Positions 30,394 through 40,057 of a stretch of DNA of 64,000 nt are shown in pieces. Numbering within the stretch: position 1 is the stretch's first letter; every line of letters starts with the position of its first letter. The notes beneath the pieces are model-generated. The model saw only the letters and a list, made by a program, of their open reading frames with translations, was not told where the DNA came from and made no database searches. The stretch covers positions 2,109,260-2,173,259 of the forward strand of contig NZ_CP041690.1 of NCBI RefSeq assembly GCF_008000755.1, read 5' to 3'. The translations under genes and the position numbers were made by a program. The stretch is from Youhaiella tibetensis. GTDB lineage: Bacteria; Pseudomonadota; Alphaproteobacteria; Rhizobiales; Devosiaceae.

Positions 30394-31080
30394 TCAGGTT
30401 TCGGCTCGGTTGACGACAGCTCGAACCGGAGGGGCAGGGGGCAGCAAGTCGCGGATGTCCACGAACGGAAAGGCCGGCTCGAAGCGGAAGGCTTCGGCGT
30501 AAACCGTGGCGTTCGCCTGGTTGGCCTGCTGGCCGCGAAAGCCGTTGAGCTGGCGGCACGCCTCGACGAAACGCTCCGGCGATTGCGAGTCGTGGCAGCG
30601 GATCGCGGCGAGCTTGGTCTCGAAATGCGCCGAGACGTCGATGTAGTAAGTTGGCTCGAACGCAACGCCGCGCAGATTGTCAGCATGCAGGACGGGCACG
30701 GAGAACGAGGACGCAAGCCGTGCCGCTTCGCTGAGCGCACGATGGTCGCCGTGGTAGTCGTTGGGCGCATGGGTGATGACGAGTTCCGGACGCTCGCGGG
30801 CGAACAGCGCCTTGAGCGCCATCACCAATTCGCGGTCGGGCACCAGCTCTCCGTCCGGAAAATCGAGGAATTGCGGCGTGACACCGATCAGCGCGGCGGC
30901 ATCGCTCGCTTCCTGCTTGCGCAGGCGGCTCAGGGCACCCGGATCGCCCTTACCGCCCTTGCTGCCGTCAGTGGCGATGGCAAATGCCAATTCGTCCCCG
31001 CGCGCTGCATAGGCGCACAGGGTGCCGAACATGTAGATTTCGATGTCGTCAGGATGCGCGCCAAGCGCCAATACCTTCAT
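30394..31080 (-). CDS. PIG-L (LmbE-like) family deacetylase
   Basis: A 228-residue zinc deacetylase of the PIG-L/LmbE family, which removes N-acetyl groups from GlcNAc-containing compounds. The catalytic and metal motif AHPDD is at residues 8-12 (LALGAHPDDIEIYMFG), and the downstream His motif is THAPNDYHGDHRALSEAARL. ATDGSKGGKGD is also typical. The ATG at 31080 overlaps the preceding glycosidase gene's stop by four bases. As the last gene of the LacI-controlled operon, it probably deacetylates an imported aminoglycoside-like or glucosaminyl compound. Confidence 0.85.
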   Translation of the reverse strand: MKVLALGAHPDDIEIYMFGTLCAYAARGDELAFAIATDGSKGGKGDPGALSRLRKQEASDAAALIGVTPQFLDFPDGELVPDRELVMALKALFARERPELVITHAPNDYHGDHRALSEAARLASSFSVPVLHADNLRGVAFEPTYYIDVSAHFETKLAAIRCHDSQSPERFVEACRQLNGFRGQQANQANATVYAEAFRFEPAFPFVDIRDLLPPAPPVRAVVNRAET

Positions 31081-32360
31081 CGCCGCCCTTGTTCCACGAA
31101 CTCGATGACCATTGCCGCGGTCCAGGTGAAACGTCCACCCCCGCACGGCTCGCCCGTCAAGGGATCGTAGTATTCCGCAAAGCCGGAGCGGGCAATCAGT
31201 TCAAGACTCGATTCGACGATCCGCGCGGCGATCTCGGTCTCTCCGGCGGCTTTCAGGCCATCGGCGATCATGTAGTTCATCACCAGCCAGGCCGGACCGC
31301 GCCAGTAACGCTTGGCTTCGAACCGGGTGTCCGCCGGGTCGTGGGAGGGCACGATGTATTTCACGAGCCCGGCCTGCCGCTCAATGGTGCGCGCTATTCC
31401 GCGCGCCTGCTCGGCGGGGATGGCCGCGAACACCGCCAGCAGCCCGCCGATCGAAGCGCTGTCGATGAGCATTCCGGTGGTGCGGTCCTGGCACACATAC
31501 TGGCTATGAGCAGCGCTCCAAAGGCTCCCGAGCGCCGCAAGCCCCTTTGCAGCGCGCGCCCGGTTGGCGGCAGCGATCGCTGGCTCCCCCAGGGCATCGG
31601 CGAGATCGGCCAGATCGGTACAGGACCGGATCAGGATAGCGTTGAACCCGGGATCGACGACCTGGAAGGGAGAGGCGTCATGGAGACGAGAATTATCCCA
31701 CCCCAGCGCACGGAAATGCTCAACGAGCCACAGATAGCGGTCGTACTGCGCCTTGGTCGGGCGGTGGGCAGGATCGGCGTGCTGGGTATCGCGCCGGGTA
31801 TAGGGCGCGACGCCCTCTGTCGGCACGCGCTCGAAGGCTTCATCCCAATCGATGGAATTGTCGCGTCCGGACTCCCATGGGTGGAGAATGGCCACCAGGC
31901 CTTCGCTCCTTGGGTCGCGGTTGGCATAGAACCATTCGTGCCACGCATCGACCTTGGCCAGGAGCCCACGGGCGCGCTCGGCCGCCGCTGCCTTGTCCTT
32001 CGCCCGATCATAGAGGCGGCGGATCGCAAAGCCGGCGACAGGCGGCTGGGTAATGCCCGATGTCGCGGTCGGCCGGTTCGTCCCCCAGACGTCCGGCCCG
32101 GGGAAATAGCCGTCCGAATAGACGTGGAAAACGATGTGCGGGACCATGCCGTCAGGCCATTGATGGGCGAAGAGCGTCTCGATCTCCGTCCAAGCCCGCC
32201 CCTCGTCGTAATGGCTCTGCCCAAGCGCGGTAAGGCACGAGTCCCAGTTCCACTGGAACGGGTAGAGGCCCTTGGTGGGCACGGTATAGGTGCCCCGATC
32301 GTTCTCCTTGAGAACTTCGAGGGCGTGGTCGTAGACCTTGGCGGGATCAAGGGAAGTCAT
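31077..32360 (-). CDS. GH63-like (MGH1-type) glycoside hydrolase
   Basis: A 427-residue (alpha/alpha)6-barrel glycosidase resembling bacterial GH63 and mannosylglycerate hydrolase-like enzymes. LYPFQWNWDSCLTALG near residue 33 carries the likely general-acid Asp. HPWESGRDNSIDWDEAF is the typical central motif. FAEYYDPLTGEPCGGGRFTWTAAM at the C-terminus carries the likely base Glu. No signal peptide, so it acts in the cytoplasm on imported substrate. It lies between the ATPase gene (40 bases upstream) and the PIG-L gene (4-bp overlap). The exact glycosidic bond is unknown. Confidence 0.82.
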   Translation of the reverse strand: MTSLDPAKVYDHALEVLKENDRGTYTVPTKGLYPFQWNWDSCLTALGQSHYDEGRAWTEIETLFAHQWPDGMVPHIVFHVYSDGYFPGPDVWGTNRPTATSGITQPPVAGFAIRRLYDRAKDKAAAAERARGLLAKVDAWHEWFYANRDPRSEGLVAILHPWESGRDNSIDWDEAFERVPTEGVAPYTRRDTQHADPAHRPTKAQYDRYLWLVEHFRALGWDNSRLHDASPFQVVDPGFNAILIRSCTDLADLADALGEPAIAAANRARAAKGLAALGSLWSAAHSQYVCQDRTTGMLIDSASIGGLLAVFAAIPAEQARGIARTIERQAGLVKYIVPSHDPADTRFEAKRYWRGPAWLVMNYMIADGLKAAGETEIAARIVESSLELIARSGFAEYYDPLTGEPCGGGRFTWTAAMVIEFVEQGRR

Positions 32361-32401
32361 GGCGTGCTCTGCAGGGGTCAGGGGGAAGAAAGGGGCCGGG
32401 G

Positions 32402-33442
<1,041 letters not shown>

Positions 33443-33454
33443 TGGCAGGTCTCC

Positions 33455-34303
33455 TTAGCGGTTCGCGATGCCCCACATCGCAAACAGGTATTTGCGAACG
33501 GCGAAGATGAAGAGCAGCGCCGGCACGACGAGGGCGGCGCCGCCGGCGAATTTGAGGTGCAGGGGCGAGACGTTGAGGCTCTGGAGCAGGAATGCCGTCA
33601 GCGTGCGGTTCTGCACAGTGAGCACGGAGGCGGCGAAGACCTCGTTCCAGGAGATGGTGAAGGCGAAGATAGCCGAAGCCGCGATGCCCGGAAGCACCAG
33701 CGGCAGCACAACCCGCTGAAACGCCTGCGCCCGGTTGCAGCCAAGGGTCCAGGCGGCTTCCTCCAACTCCACGGGGATGCCCGAAAAGATGGAGAAGGTG
33801 ATGAGCACCGCAAAGGGGATGGCGAGCGTCGTATGCACGAGCGCAAGCCCGATGGGCGTGTCGTCCAGTCCGACCTGGATGAACATGACCGCGATGGGCA
33901 GGGCCAGCAACGGCAGCGGGAATGCGCGCGTCATGAGTACGAGCAGGCGAAAGGCGCTCTTGCCGGGGAAATCGAAGCGCGACAGCGCATAACCTGCCGG
34001 CGCGCCGATGCCGATGGCGAAGACCATGGTAAGGACGGCCACCAGCACCGAGTTCCAAAGGGCCTTGGCGACGCCCGAAAAGCCGATGAAGAACTGCAGC
34101 GAGCCGAAATCGAACCCTGGCAACCCGGTCTTGGGGAAGCCTGTCACCTGGGCTGGCGAGGACAGTGCGTTGACGAGAAGCAGGTAGATCGGCACGAGCA
34201 CCCAGGCACACATAAGGACCGTGCCCGCCACGAAGACGAAGCGGCCGGCGCGGCTGACTTCGGCGACCGCCTGGGGCTGGTCGTTGCTGGCGACGTCGGT
34301 CAT
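33455..34303 (-). CDS. carbohydrate ABC importer permease (MalG/UgpE type)
   Basis: A 282-residue inner-membrane permease with six hydrophobic segments. The cytoplasmic coupling motif EEAAWTLGCNRAQAFQRVVLPLVLPGI (EAA loop) is at about residue 185. It overlaps the partner permease gene by four bases (ATGA), so the two are translated together. Confidence 0.92.
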   Translation of the reverse strand: MTDVASNDQPQAVAEVSRAGRFVFVAGTVLMCAWVLVPIYLLLVNALSSPAQVTGFPKTGLPGFDFGSLQFFIGFSGVAKALWNSVLVAVLTMVFAIGIGAPAGYALSRFDFPGKSAFRLLVLMTRAFPLPLLALPIAVMFIQVGLDDTPIGLALVHTTLAIPFAVLITFSIFSGIPVELEEAAWTLGCNRAQAFQRVVLPLVLPGIAASAIFAFTISWNEVFAASVLTVQNRTLTAFLLQSLNVSPLHLKFAGGAALVVPALLFIFAVRKYLFAMWGIANR

Positions 34304-35145
34304 ATCGTTGCTCCTTTCGGCACCCGGAGCACCCTGAGGTAAACCAGCGTCGCTGCGATCGAGATCGCCAGGATGACGAGGGCGTAGGCCGCTGCCACGT
34401 TCGGGTCGCGCAGGTTGAACTGCCAGTTGTAGGTTTCACCCACCAGGACCGGCAGCGTGGTCCCGCCCAGGGCGACCACCACTGCGAAGACCTCAAAGGC
34501 CGCTATCGTCCTCAGGATGAGGGCGGTCTGCAGGCTTGGCCGCAGCATTGGCAGGGTCACTTTTCGGAAGCGCTGCCAGGGGCTTGCGCCGAAAACCTCA
34601 GCCGCTTCGTAATATTCCTTGGGAATGAGGCCCATGCCCGAAACGAGGATGACCATGACGATGGCGGTCGCCCGCCAGACCTCGGCGAGGACCACGGCGA
34701 TGAAGATCACCCAGATGTTCTGATAGCCAAGGAAGAGGATGGGTTTGTCCACGATCCCCAGGCTCACGAGCAGCGAGTTGAGGAAGCCCGATTGCTCGAA
34801 AATGGCCAGCCAGATGATGCCCGCCGCCAGGTCGGACAGCCCGAGCGGAATAGTGAAGATGTAGAGGATGGTGTTGCGGCCGGTCTTGAGGCGCATCACC
34901 ACCGAGGCCATGGCAAGCGCCATCACCAACTGGATCGGCACCACGATCGCGGCGAGGAGGATGGTGTTCCAGAACGTGGCGGGAAACTTCCAATGCCCGA
35001 CCATGGTCTGGAAGTGTTCGAGCGTGAACGATTGCCCGTCCGAGAAAGCCAGGACGGCGATCTGGACGAACGGATAGAGGAAGAACACCAGCAGGAACAA
35101 CGTCGCCGGCAATAGCAGCAGGTAAGGCAAGGCCCGTTGCGGCAT
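34300..35145 (-). CDS. carbohydrate ABC importer permease (MalF/UgpA type)
   Basis: A 281-residue permease, six hydrophobic segments, starting MPQRALPYLLLLPATLFLLVF. The EAA coupling loop is YYEAAEVFGASPWQRFRKVTLPMLRP at about residue 190. It follows the binding-protein gene by 73 bases and overlaps the second permease. Confidence 0.92.
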   Translation of the reverse strand: MPQRALPYLLLLPATLFLLVFFLYPFVQIAVLAFSDGQSFTLEHFQTMVGHWKFPATFWNTILLAAIVVPIQLVMALAMASVVMRLKTGRNTILYIFTIPLGLSDLAAGIIWLAIFEQSGFLNSLLVSLGIVDKPILFLGYQNIWVIFIAVVLAEVWRATAIVMVILVSGMGLIPKEYYEAAEVFGASPWQRFRKVTLPMLRPSLQTALILRTIAAFEVFAVVVALGGTTLPVLVGETYNWQFNLRDPNVAAAYALVILAISIAATLVYLRVLRVPKGATI

Positions 35146-35218
35146 GGATCATCCTTGCTTGGCTGTGGAGCAGAGGAGCGTCCGGCCCCCGCGATGGAGG
35201 CCGGACGCCAGCTGTGGC

Positions 35219-36484
35219 TTATTCGACCGGGCAGGGCCCTTCGGACGCCGCATCGGGCGTCCAGCAGGGCGCCTTGGCGTCGACCATGATCTTGCGCAGG
35301 ACTTCCGCCTGCTGGTCGAGAACCTGGCGCACGTCCTGGTTGCCCAGCACGATGCGTTCGAACGTGTCGGTATAGGCCTGGTTGAACTGGCCGCCGAGGT
35401 CACCCAGGCCGACCGGCAGAAGCGCCGGCAGGGCATCCGGAGCGCTGGTCATGGTCGCGACGGCCGGCCCGAGGGCGCGGGCCGAGGCGGGCAGATCGGC
35501 AGGCAGCGGCGCGTCCGTGGTCGGGAAGAAATTGGTGGCAAGCAAGGTCGCAACCTGCGTCTCAGGCTGCATCATGTACTTGACCAGTTCCTTGGACTTG
35601 GCCGGATCGGGCGCCCATTTCGGGATGGCGAGGCCGGCAAGCACCGGCATGAACGCCCGACCCTTGGGACCGGCAGGCGCCGGGAAGGCGACGAAGTCGT
35701 CGGGCTTCTGGTTGAAGGCCTCACCCAGTCGGGCGATGTGGTCGAACGCCACCCAGACGTCGCCGGTCAGCAACGGCTCCTGCATGAAATCATAGTTCGT
35801 GGAGGCCGGGTTGGTGTACTGCCAGAGCTCCTTGAACTTGTTCCAGGCCGTTTCAGCTTCGGGCGAGCGGAATTTGGTCACTTCCGAAGCGGTAAAGGCC
35901 GGCAGCAGGAAGCCCTGGAAGAACCGGTGCTTGAGGCCTTTGGGGCCGGCCGGGAAGCCGAACTTGGGCGAGCCGGTCTGCTCGGCCATGTTCTTGGCCC
36001 AGGCGATGAGCTGGTCATAGGTGAGCGCGTTGATATCGGCGCCCTCCGGCAGATACTGCAGAGCCTGCTTGTTGGCGGCCATCACGTAGTTGGCCTGCAT
36101 CCAGGGCAGGTATTTCTGCTCGCTGGTGCCGAGCTTGCCCAGTTCCATGAAGGCCGGGCTCGGCTTGACCGCGCCGAGATCGATGTCGGAGAGATCCATC
36201 CAGTCGTCCGGATAGGTCGAGAGCTCGCCATGGAGCGCGCCGACGACGCCGATTGCGCCCGACCCGGCCTTGGCCTCGGCCTCGATGCGGGTGATGAACG
36301 GGCCCGGGTCCTGCGCCTGGAAGTCGACGCCGTCAAAGCCCTTAAGGACCTGCTCGCGCATCTTCTGGGTTTCCTCGACCGGGACCGCCTGGTTCGACCA
36401 GAACAGCACCTGTGCGTTGGCGGAGCCAACCAGCGCTGTCATGGCGAGCAGGGCGCCCGCCAGGGTTTTCTTCGTATTCCTCAT
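35219..36484 (-). CDS. carbohydrate ABC importer substrate-binding protein (family 1)
   Basis: A 421-residue periplasmic binding protein. The signal peptide is MRNTKKTLAGALLAMTALVGSANA. The mature part has the extracellular solute-binding family 1 layout: VLFWSNQAVPVEETQKMREQV at the N-terminal strand, YLPWMQANYVMAANKQALQYL, and QKPDDFVAFPAPAGPKGRAFMPVLAGLAI. The ATG at 36484 has AGGGAGGT 7 bases upstream. A GTG directly before it is too close to that site. It starts 22 bases after the LacI-type gene. Ligand unknown; probably an oligosaccharide or glycoside with an N-acetyl group given the downstream enzymes. Confidence 0.9.
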   Translation of the reverse strand: MRNTKKTLAGALLAMTALVGSANAQVLFWSNQAVPVEETQKMREQVLKGFDGVDFQAQDPGPFITRIEAEAKAGSGAIGVVGALHGELSTYPDDWMDLSDIDLGAVKPSPAFMELGKLGTSEQKYLPWMQANYVMAANKQALQYLPEGADINALTYDQLIAWAKNMAEQTGSPKFGFPAGPKGLKHRFFQGFLLPAFTASEVTKFRSPEAETAWNKFKELWQYTNPASTNYDFMQEPLLTGDVWVAFDHIARLGEAFNQKPDDFVAFPAPAGPKGRAFMPVLAGLAIPKWAPDPAKSKELVKYMMQPETQVATLLATNFFPTTDAPLPADLPASARALGPAVATMTSAPDALPALLPVGLGDLGGQFNQAYTDTFERIVLGNQDVRQVLDQQAEVLRKIMVDAKAPCWTPDAASEGPCPVE

Positions 36485-36506
36485 CACTTACCTCCCTTGA
36501 TGAACG

Positions 36507-37553
36507 TCATTTGCGAAAGTCGTCCGGCACCGGCCCGTGGCTGGATCGTGAGATGAGCGTGGGCCGGATGAGTTTGGTCAGCGGCTCTGGCGGCCGCCTT
36601 TCAATGACCTGCACCAGCATTCCCGCGATCTCGCGGGCAGCGTTTCTGGTTCCCGTCTCGAAGGTCGTCAGCCCCGGCGGCGCATAGGCCGACGCGGCAA
36701 TATTGTCGAAGCCGATGACCGACAGGTCGCGCGGGATGGAGATGCCGGCTCGCGCCGCCTCCTCCATCACGGTCAGCGCCAGTTCATCGAAGAGACCGAT
36801 AATGGCGCTCGGGCGCTTTTCGGCATGGAGCAGCCTGTTGACCGCGGCAACCGTCGCGCCTCGATCGAAGCGGGGCGCGCTCACGATGTCGAGCGTCACG
36901 GACGGGTCGCCACGACGCACCATGGCCTCGCGCAGTCCGCGCTCCCGCAGGTGGCGGAAGGTCATGGCGTCCGAAATGCTGACCAGGCCGAAATGGCGGT
37001 GACCCAGGTCGTAGAGCAGGTCGAAAGCTTCCGAGAAGGCACTGATGCTGTCGGCATCGAGCCAGTTGAACTTCTTGCTTTCATCGAGAAGCCGGCCGTG
37101 GGCGACGAACGGAAAGTCGCGCGACATCAGGTAGTCGATGCGCTCGTCGGCCTCCCCGATACGGGGCACCACGATGCCGTCCGCGCGCCCGGATTCGACC
37201 ACGTGCTTGAGGACGGCGAGTTCCGACTGCCCCTGTTGCACCGTGGCGATGAAGAGATCGACCCCGTGGGGGACCAGGCCCTCGCCGAGCCCGGTGACGA
37301 ATTCACCGACATAGGAGTCCACGAAGTTCGGGCCGCGGACCGGCAGGATGAACCCGACGAAGCCGCTGCGTCCGGAGACGAGCTGACGCGCGGCCATGTT
37401 GGGCACATAGCCATACTTGCGCGCCGCCTCCACGACCCGCTGCCGGGTCTTGAGGGCGATGGCCTCGTGACCGGCCAATGCGCGCGAAACTGTGGTGATG
37501 GAGACGTCGAGCTCAGCGGCGAGCTCCCGCAACGTCTTCCCCTTTGTCGACAT
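36507..37553 (-). CDS. LacI family transcriptional regulator
   Basis: A 348-residue repressor. The DNA-binding N-terminus reads KTLRELAAELDVSITTVSRALAGHEAIALKTRQRVVEAARKYGYVPN, followed by the hinge helix AARQLVSGRSG. The periplasmic-binding-protein-like effector domain shows GIVVPRIGEADERIDYL, DADSISAFSEAFDLL and LSVIGFDNI. The ATG at 37553 has GGGAGG 5 bases upstream. It is the first gene of a seven-gene operon (regulator, binding protein, two permeases, ATPase, glycosidase, deacetylase), so it probably represses its own operon through the two boxes just upstream. Confidence 0.9.
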   Translation of the reverse strand: MSTKGKTLRELAAELDVSITTVSRALAGHEAIALKTRQRVVEAARKYGYVPNMAARQLVSGRSGFVGFILPVRGPNFVDSYVGEFVTGLGEGLVPHGVDLFIATVQQGQSELAVLKHVVESGRADGIVVPRIGEADERIDYLMSRDFPFVAHGRLLDESKKFNWLDADSISAFSEAFDLLYDLGHRHFGLVSISDAMTFRHLRERGLREAMVRRGDPSVTLDIVSAPRFDRGATVAAVNRLLHAEKRPSAIIGLFDELALTVMEEAARAGISIPRDLSVIGFDNIAASAYAPPGLTTFETGTRNAAREIAGMLVQVIERRPPEPLTKLIRPTLISRSSHGPVPDDFRK

Positions 37554-38017
37554 CGTTCCTCCCAAAACGATTCCATTTTGAACGTTTGCAATGAATTCGA
37601 GTTCCTTTGCAAACGTTTTAAATTCTTAGGACGTTTTTTCCTGTGCGTCAAATGCGAGGTCCGTGGGGGAAGGGAGCGGACGTGAGGACGGAGGGGCGGG
37701 TTGCGTCGCGCTCGGGCTCGTCCAATCGTCGGCGCCAAGAATTTCCTGCCTGGTCCGGATCGGGGAAAATCGCCGGAAATGTGGTAAGTTCGTGGCGAGC
37801 AAATTTATTTTTGCTTACGCGACGGCAGCGACAGTTCTTGCGGAGGCGCTATCAGTCAAATTGCGAGCGTCTCGCAGATGTAAAGACATTAATGTGACAA
37901 CCCATATAGAAGGTAAATTGCATCAGTTTTGTTTAGTTGTGCGAAGTATACTCAGATTTGACATGCCTGGATTAGGTTTTTAGGGTTTACGCAGAACGAA
38001 ATCCAGGAGATCGCCTT
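37554..38017. other. divergent promoter region, LacI operon and choline-type importer
   Basis: No gene is supported in these 464 bases. The left part holds two LacI-type boxes (annotated separately). The right part, from about 37790, is clearly AT-rich against the rest of the window and precedes the betaine-type binding-protein gene. A TTGACA at 37958-37963 could be a -35 element, but no convincing -10 lies 17 bases downstream. A perfect palindrome at 37862-37876 (TGCGAG, CGT, CTCGCA) is a candidate operator for the plus-strand importer. Confidence 0.5.
37577..37620. promoter_or_regulatory. two inverted LacI-type operator boxes
   Basis: Two copies of TTGCAAACGTT lie in opposite orientation: TTTGAACGTTTGCAAT at 37577-37592 and TTTGCAAACGTTTTA at 37606-37620. 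Both are centred on CG, as in LacI-family operators. The CG centres are 31 bp apart, about three helical turns, placing both boxes on the same DNA face. They lie 24-67 bases before the lacI-type gene start, so they probably mediate autorepression of the operon. Confidence 0.65.
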
Positions 38018-39046
38018 ATGATATTGAAGTCCGGTGGCGTAGCCGCCGCGATTGCCGTCGCCATTGTCGCTGCTTCCAGCCACGCCACGCTCGCTCAGGA
38101 CGCCGCGGGTTCGACCTGCGGGACCGATCGCACCATCGACATCGCCGAGATGACCTGGCCCTCCGCGGCCGCGCTTGCACACATCCATGCGCGCATCCTC
38201 GAGGCGGGTTATGGCTGCAAGGTCGAGGTGGTCACGGGCGATACTGTTCCTACGTCCACCTCCATGCTCACCCGTGGCACGCCTGCCGTGGCCCCCGAGC
38301 TCTGGACCAGTGCGATCCAGGAACAGTGGGAAGCCGGCCTCAAGGACGGCGAAGTCGTCGAGCTGGCCGACGCCATTACGGACGGCACTGTCGAAGGTTG
38401 GTTCATCCCCCGCTACACGCAGGAAGCGCATCCGGAGCTGACGTCCGCCGAAGCGGTGATCGCTCATCCGGAAGTGTTTCCGGACCCGGAGGACAGCAGC
38501 AAGGGTCGTCTTTACTCGTGTCCTCCGGGTTGGGCGTGCGAGCTTTCGACCTCTGCGCTCTACGAAGCCTTCGACATGCAGGACAAGTGGAACCTGTTCT
38601 CGCCCGGTTCGGGCGGTGCGCTCGATGCCTCGATCGCCCGCGCCTTCACCCGTAGCGAGCCTATCCTGTTCTACTACTGGGGCCCGACCGCGATCCTGGG
38701 CAAGTACGACGCTGTGCAGCTCGATCTGGGTGAAGCCAAGCCCGAGGTCTACGCCTGCAACACCGATCCGGACTGCGCCGACCCGGCAGGCGTGACCGCC
38801 TATCCGTCCTCTCCGGCCGTCGTCGGCGCCGCCGCCTGGATCAAGGAAGAAGCGCCCAACGTCGCCGACTACTTCTCCAAGGTCGGGCTTTCCAACGCCC
38901 AGATCAGCAAGCTGCTGGTCTATGGCGACGAGAACAAGGCGGACGCTGCCGCCACGGCAGAGAACTTCCTCAAGACCGAGCAGGACGTCTGGACCAAGTG
39001 GGTTCCGGCCGATGTCGCCGACAAGGTCAAGGCGACCCTGGGCTGA
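38018..39046 (+). CDS. glycine betaine/choline-type ABC substrate-binding protein (ProX/OpuAC)
   Basis: A 342-residue periplasmic protein with a signal peptide (MILKSGGVAAAIAVAIVAAS, cleavage near TLAQD). It has the type II OpuAC fold: IDIAEMTWPSAAALAHIHARILEAG and VAPELWTSAIQEQWEA. EPILFYYWGPTAILGKYD supplies aromatic residues of the kind that form the cation-binding aromatic cage. Six Cys residues in paired positions (for example SCPPGWAC and ACNTDPDC) suggest disulfides. CAGGAG lies 9 bases before the ATG. It is followed by a strong terminator and then the permease and ATPase genes. Confidence 0.9.
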   Translation: MILKSGGVAAAIAVAIVAASSHATLAQDAAGSTCGTDRTIDIAEMTWPSAAALAHIHARILEAGYGCKVEVVTGDTVPTSTSMLTRGTPAVAPELWTSAIQEQWEAGLKDGEVVELADAITDGTVEGWFIPRYTQEAHPELTSAEAVIAHPEVFPDPEDSSKGRLYSCPPGWACELSTSALYEAFDMQDKWNLFSPGSGGALDASIARAFTRSEPILFYYWGPTAILGKYDAVQLDLGEAKPEVYACNTDPDCADPAGVTAYPSSPAVVGAAAWIKEEAPNVADYFSKVGLSNAQISKLLVYGDENKADAAATAENFLKTEQDVWTKWVPADVADKVKATLG

Positions 39047-39071
39047 TTGCGCCCACATGACTGATCGATTG

Positions 39072-39099
39072 GAGCGGCCGGAATTTCCGGCCGCTCTTT
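39072..39099 (+). terminator. terminator between binding-protein and permease genes
   Basis: GAGCGGCCGGA and its exact complement TCCGGCCGCTC form an 11-pair stem with a three-base loop, followed by TTT. It is 26 bases after the binding-protein stop. In this position it probably lets most transcripts end after the binding-protein gene, giving a high binding protein to permease ratio. Confidence 0.8.
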
Positions 39100-39184
39100 G
39101 TGCCAATTCAGGGGTGCGGGGGCGCTTTGGGCGCACTCGCACTGTCTCGGTCGGTTCCGACCGATCGATGAAAGCGAAGAACCT

Positions 39185-40057
39185 TTGTTTCCTCAGATAG
39201 TTGATACGCGCCCGCTGCGGCGGGCCGTGGACGACGGTCTCAACTGGGTCGTGCGCGAGTGGGGCGATGGCTTTGAAGCCGCCGCCTATCCGCTGCTGGC
39301 CCTCCTCAAGGCCATCGAAGACCTGCTCATCGCCACGCCGTGGTGGCTCATCATCGTGATCCTGGTGGGTATCGCCTGGCTTGCCTCGCGCCGCTGGCAA
39401 CTGCCCGCGCTCGTGCTCGGTGCGCTGCTCTTCCTTGGCGTAATGGACCTCTGGAAGGACGCCATGGCGACCATGGCGCTCATGCTCGCAGCGACGCTCA
39501 CCGCCATCGTGCTTTCTATCCCGACGGGCGTCTGGATGTCGCGCTCGGCCCGCGTCCGCCAGACCATCACCCCGCTGCTCGACCTCATGCAGACGCTGCC
39601 AAGCTTCGTCTACCTCATTCCCTCGGTGATGATTTTCGGCCCCGGCAAGATCCCGGCTCTCATCGCCACCATCGTCTATGCCGCGCCTCCGCTCGTGCGC
39701 CTCACCGACCTGGGCCTGCGCTCGGTCGATCCGGCGGTAATGGAAGCCAGCCGCGCCTTCGGCACCAATCCCCGCCAGCGCCTGCTCGGCGTCCAGATTC
39801 CGTTGGCGCTCCCCACCATCCTCGCCGGCATCAACCAGACCACGATGATGGCGCTTTCCATGGTCGTGATCGCCTCCATGATCGGAGCGGGCGGCCTCGG
39901 TTACCAGGTGCTCCAGGGCATTGGGCGGCTCGAGGTGAGTCGCGGCCTTTTCGCCGGCCTAGGCATCGTGGCTCTCGCCATCATCTTTGACCGCACGACC
40001 CAGGCGTTCGGCCGGCGCCTGCAGGGACGCATCGGCCTGGTGGAGACGCGCACATGA
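39185..40057 (+). CDS. glycine betaine/choline-type ABC permease (ProW)
   Basis: A permease of about 290 residues. LPSFVYLIPSVMIFGPGKIPALIATIVYAAPPLVRLTDLGL and EASRAFGTNPRQRLLGVQIPLALPTI (the coupling loop) are characteristic of ProW/OpuAB. No ATG lies at a suitable place. The TTG at 39185 gives MFPQIVDTRPLRRAVDDGLN, which fits the usual ProW N-terminus, with a weak GAAGCGAAGA before it. The start is therefore uncertain. Its stop overlaps the ATPase start by four bases. Confidence 0.85.
   Translation: MFPQIVDTRPLRRAVDDGLNWVVREWGDGFEAAAYPLLALLKAIEDLLIATPWWLIIVILVGIAWLASRRWQLPALVLGALLFLGVMDLWKDAMATMALMLAATLTAIVLSIPTGVWMSRSARVRQTITPLLDLMQTLPSFVYLIPSVMIFGPGKIPALIATIVYAAPPLVRLTDLGLRSVDPAVMEASRAFGTNPRQRLLGVQIPLALPTILAGINQTTMMALSMVVIASMIGAGGLGYQVLQGIGRLEVSRGLFAGLGIVALAIIFDRTTQAFGRRLQGRIGLVETRT

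Noticed and set aside
30167-30559. 130-codon minus-strand frame upstream of sqdB
   Set aside because: It overlaps the PIG-L gene out of frame and becomes low-complexity; no coding evidence.
37643-37983. Plus-strand frames of 84 and 106 codons
   Set aside because: Located in the AT-rich divergent promoter region, with mixed composition and no motif; regulatory DNA is a better reading.
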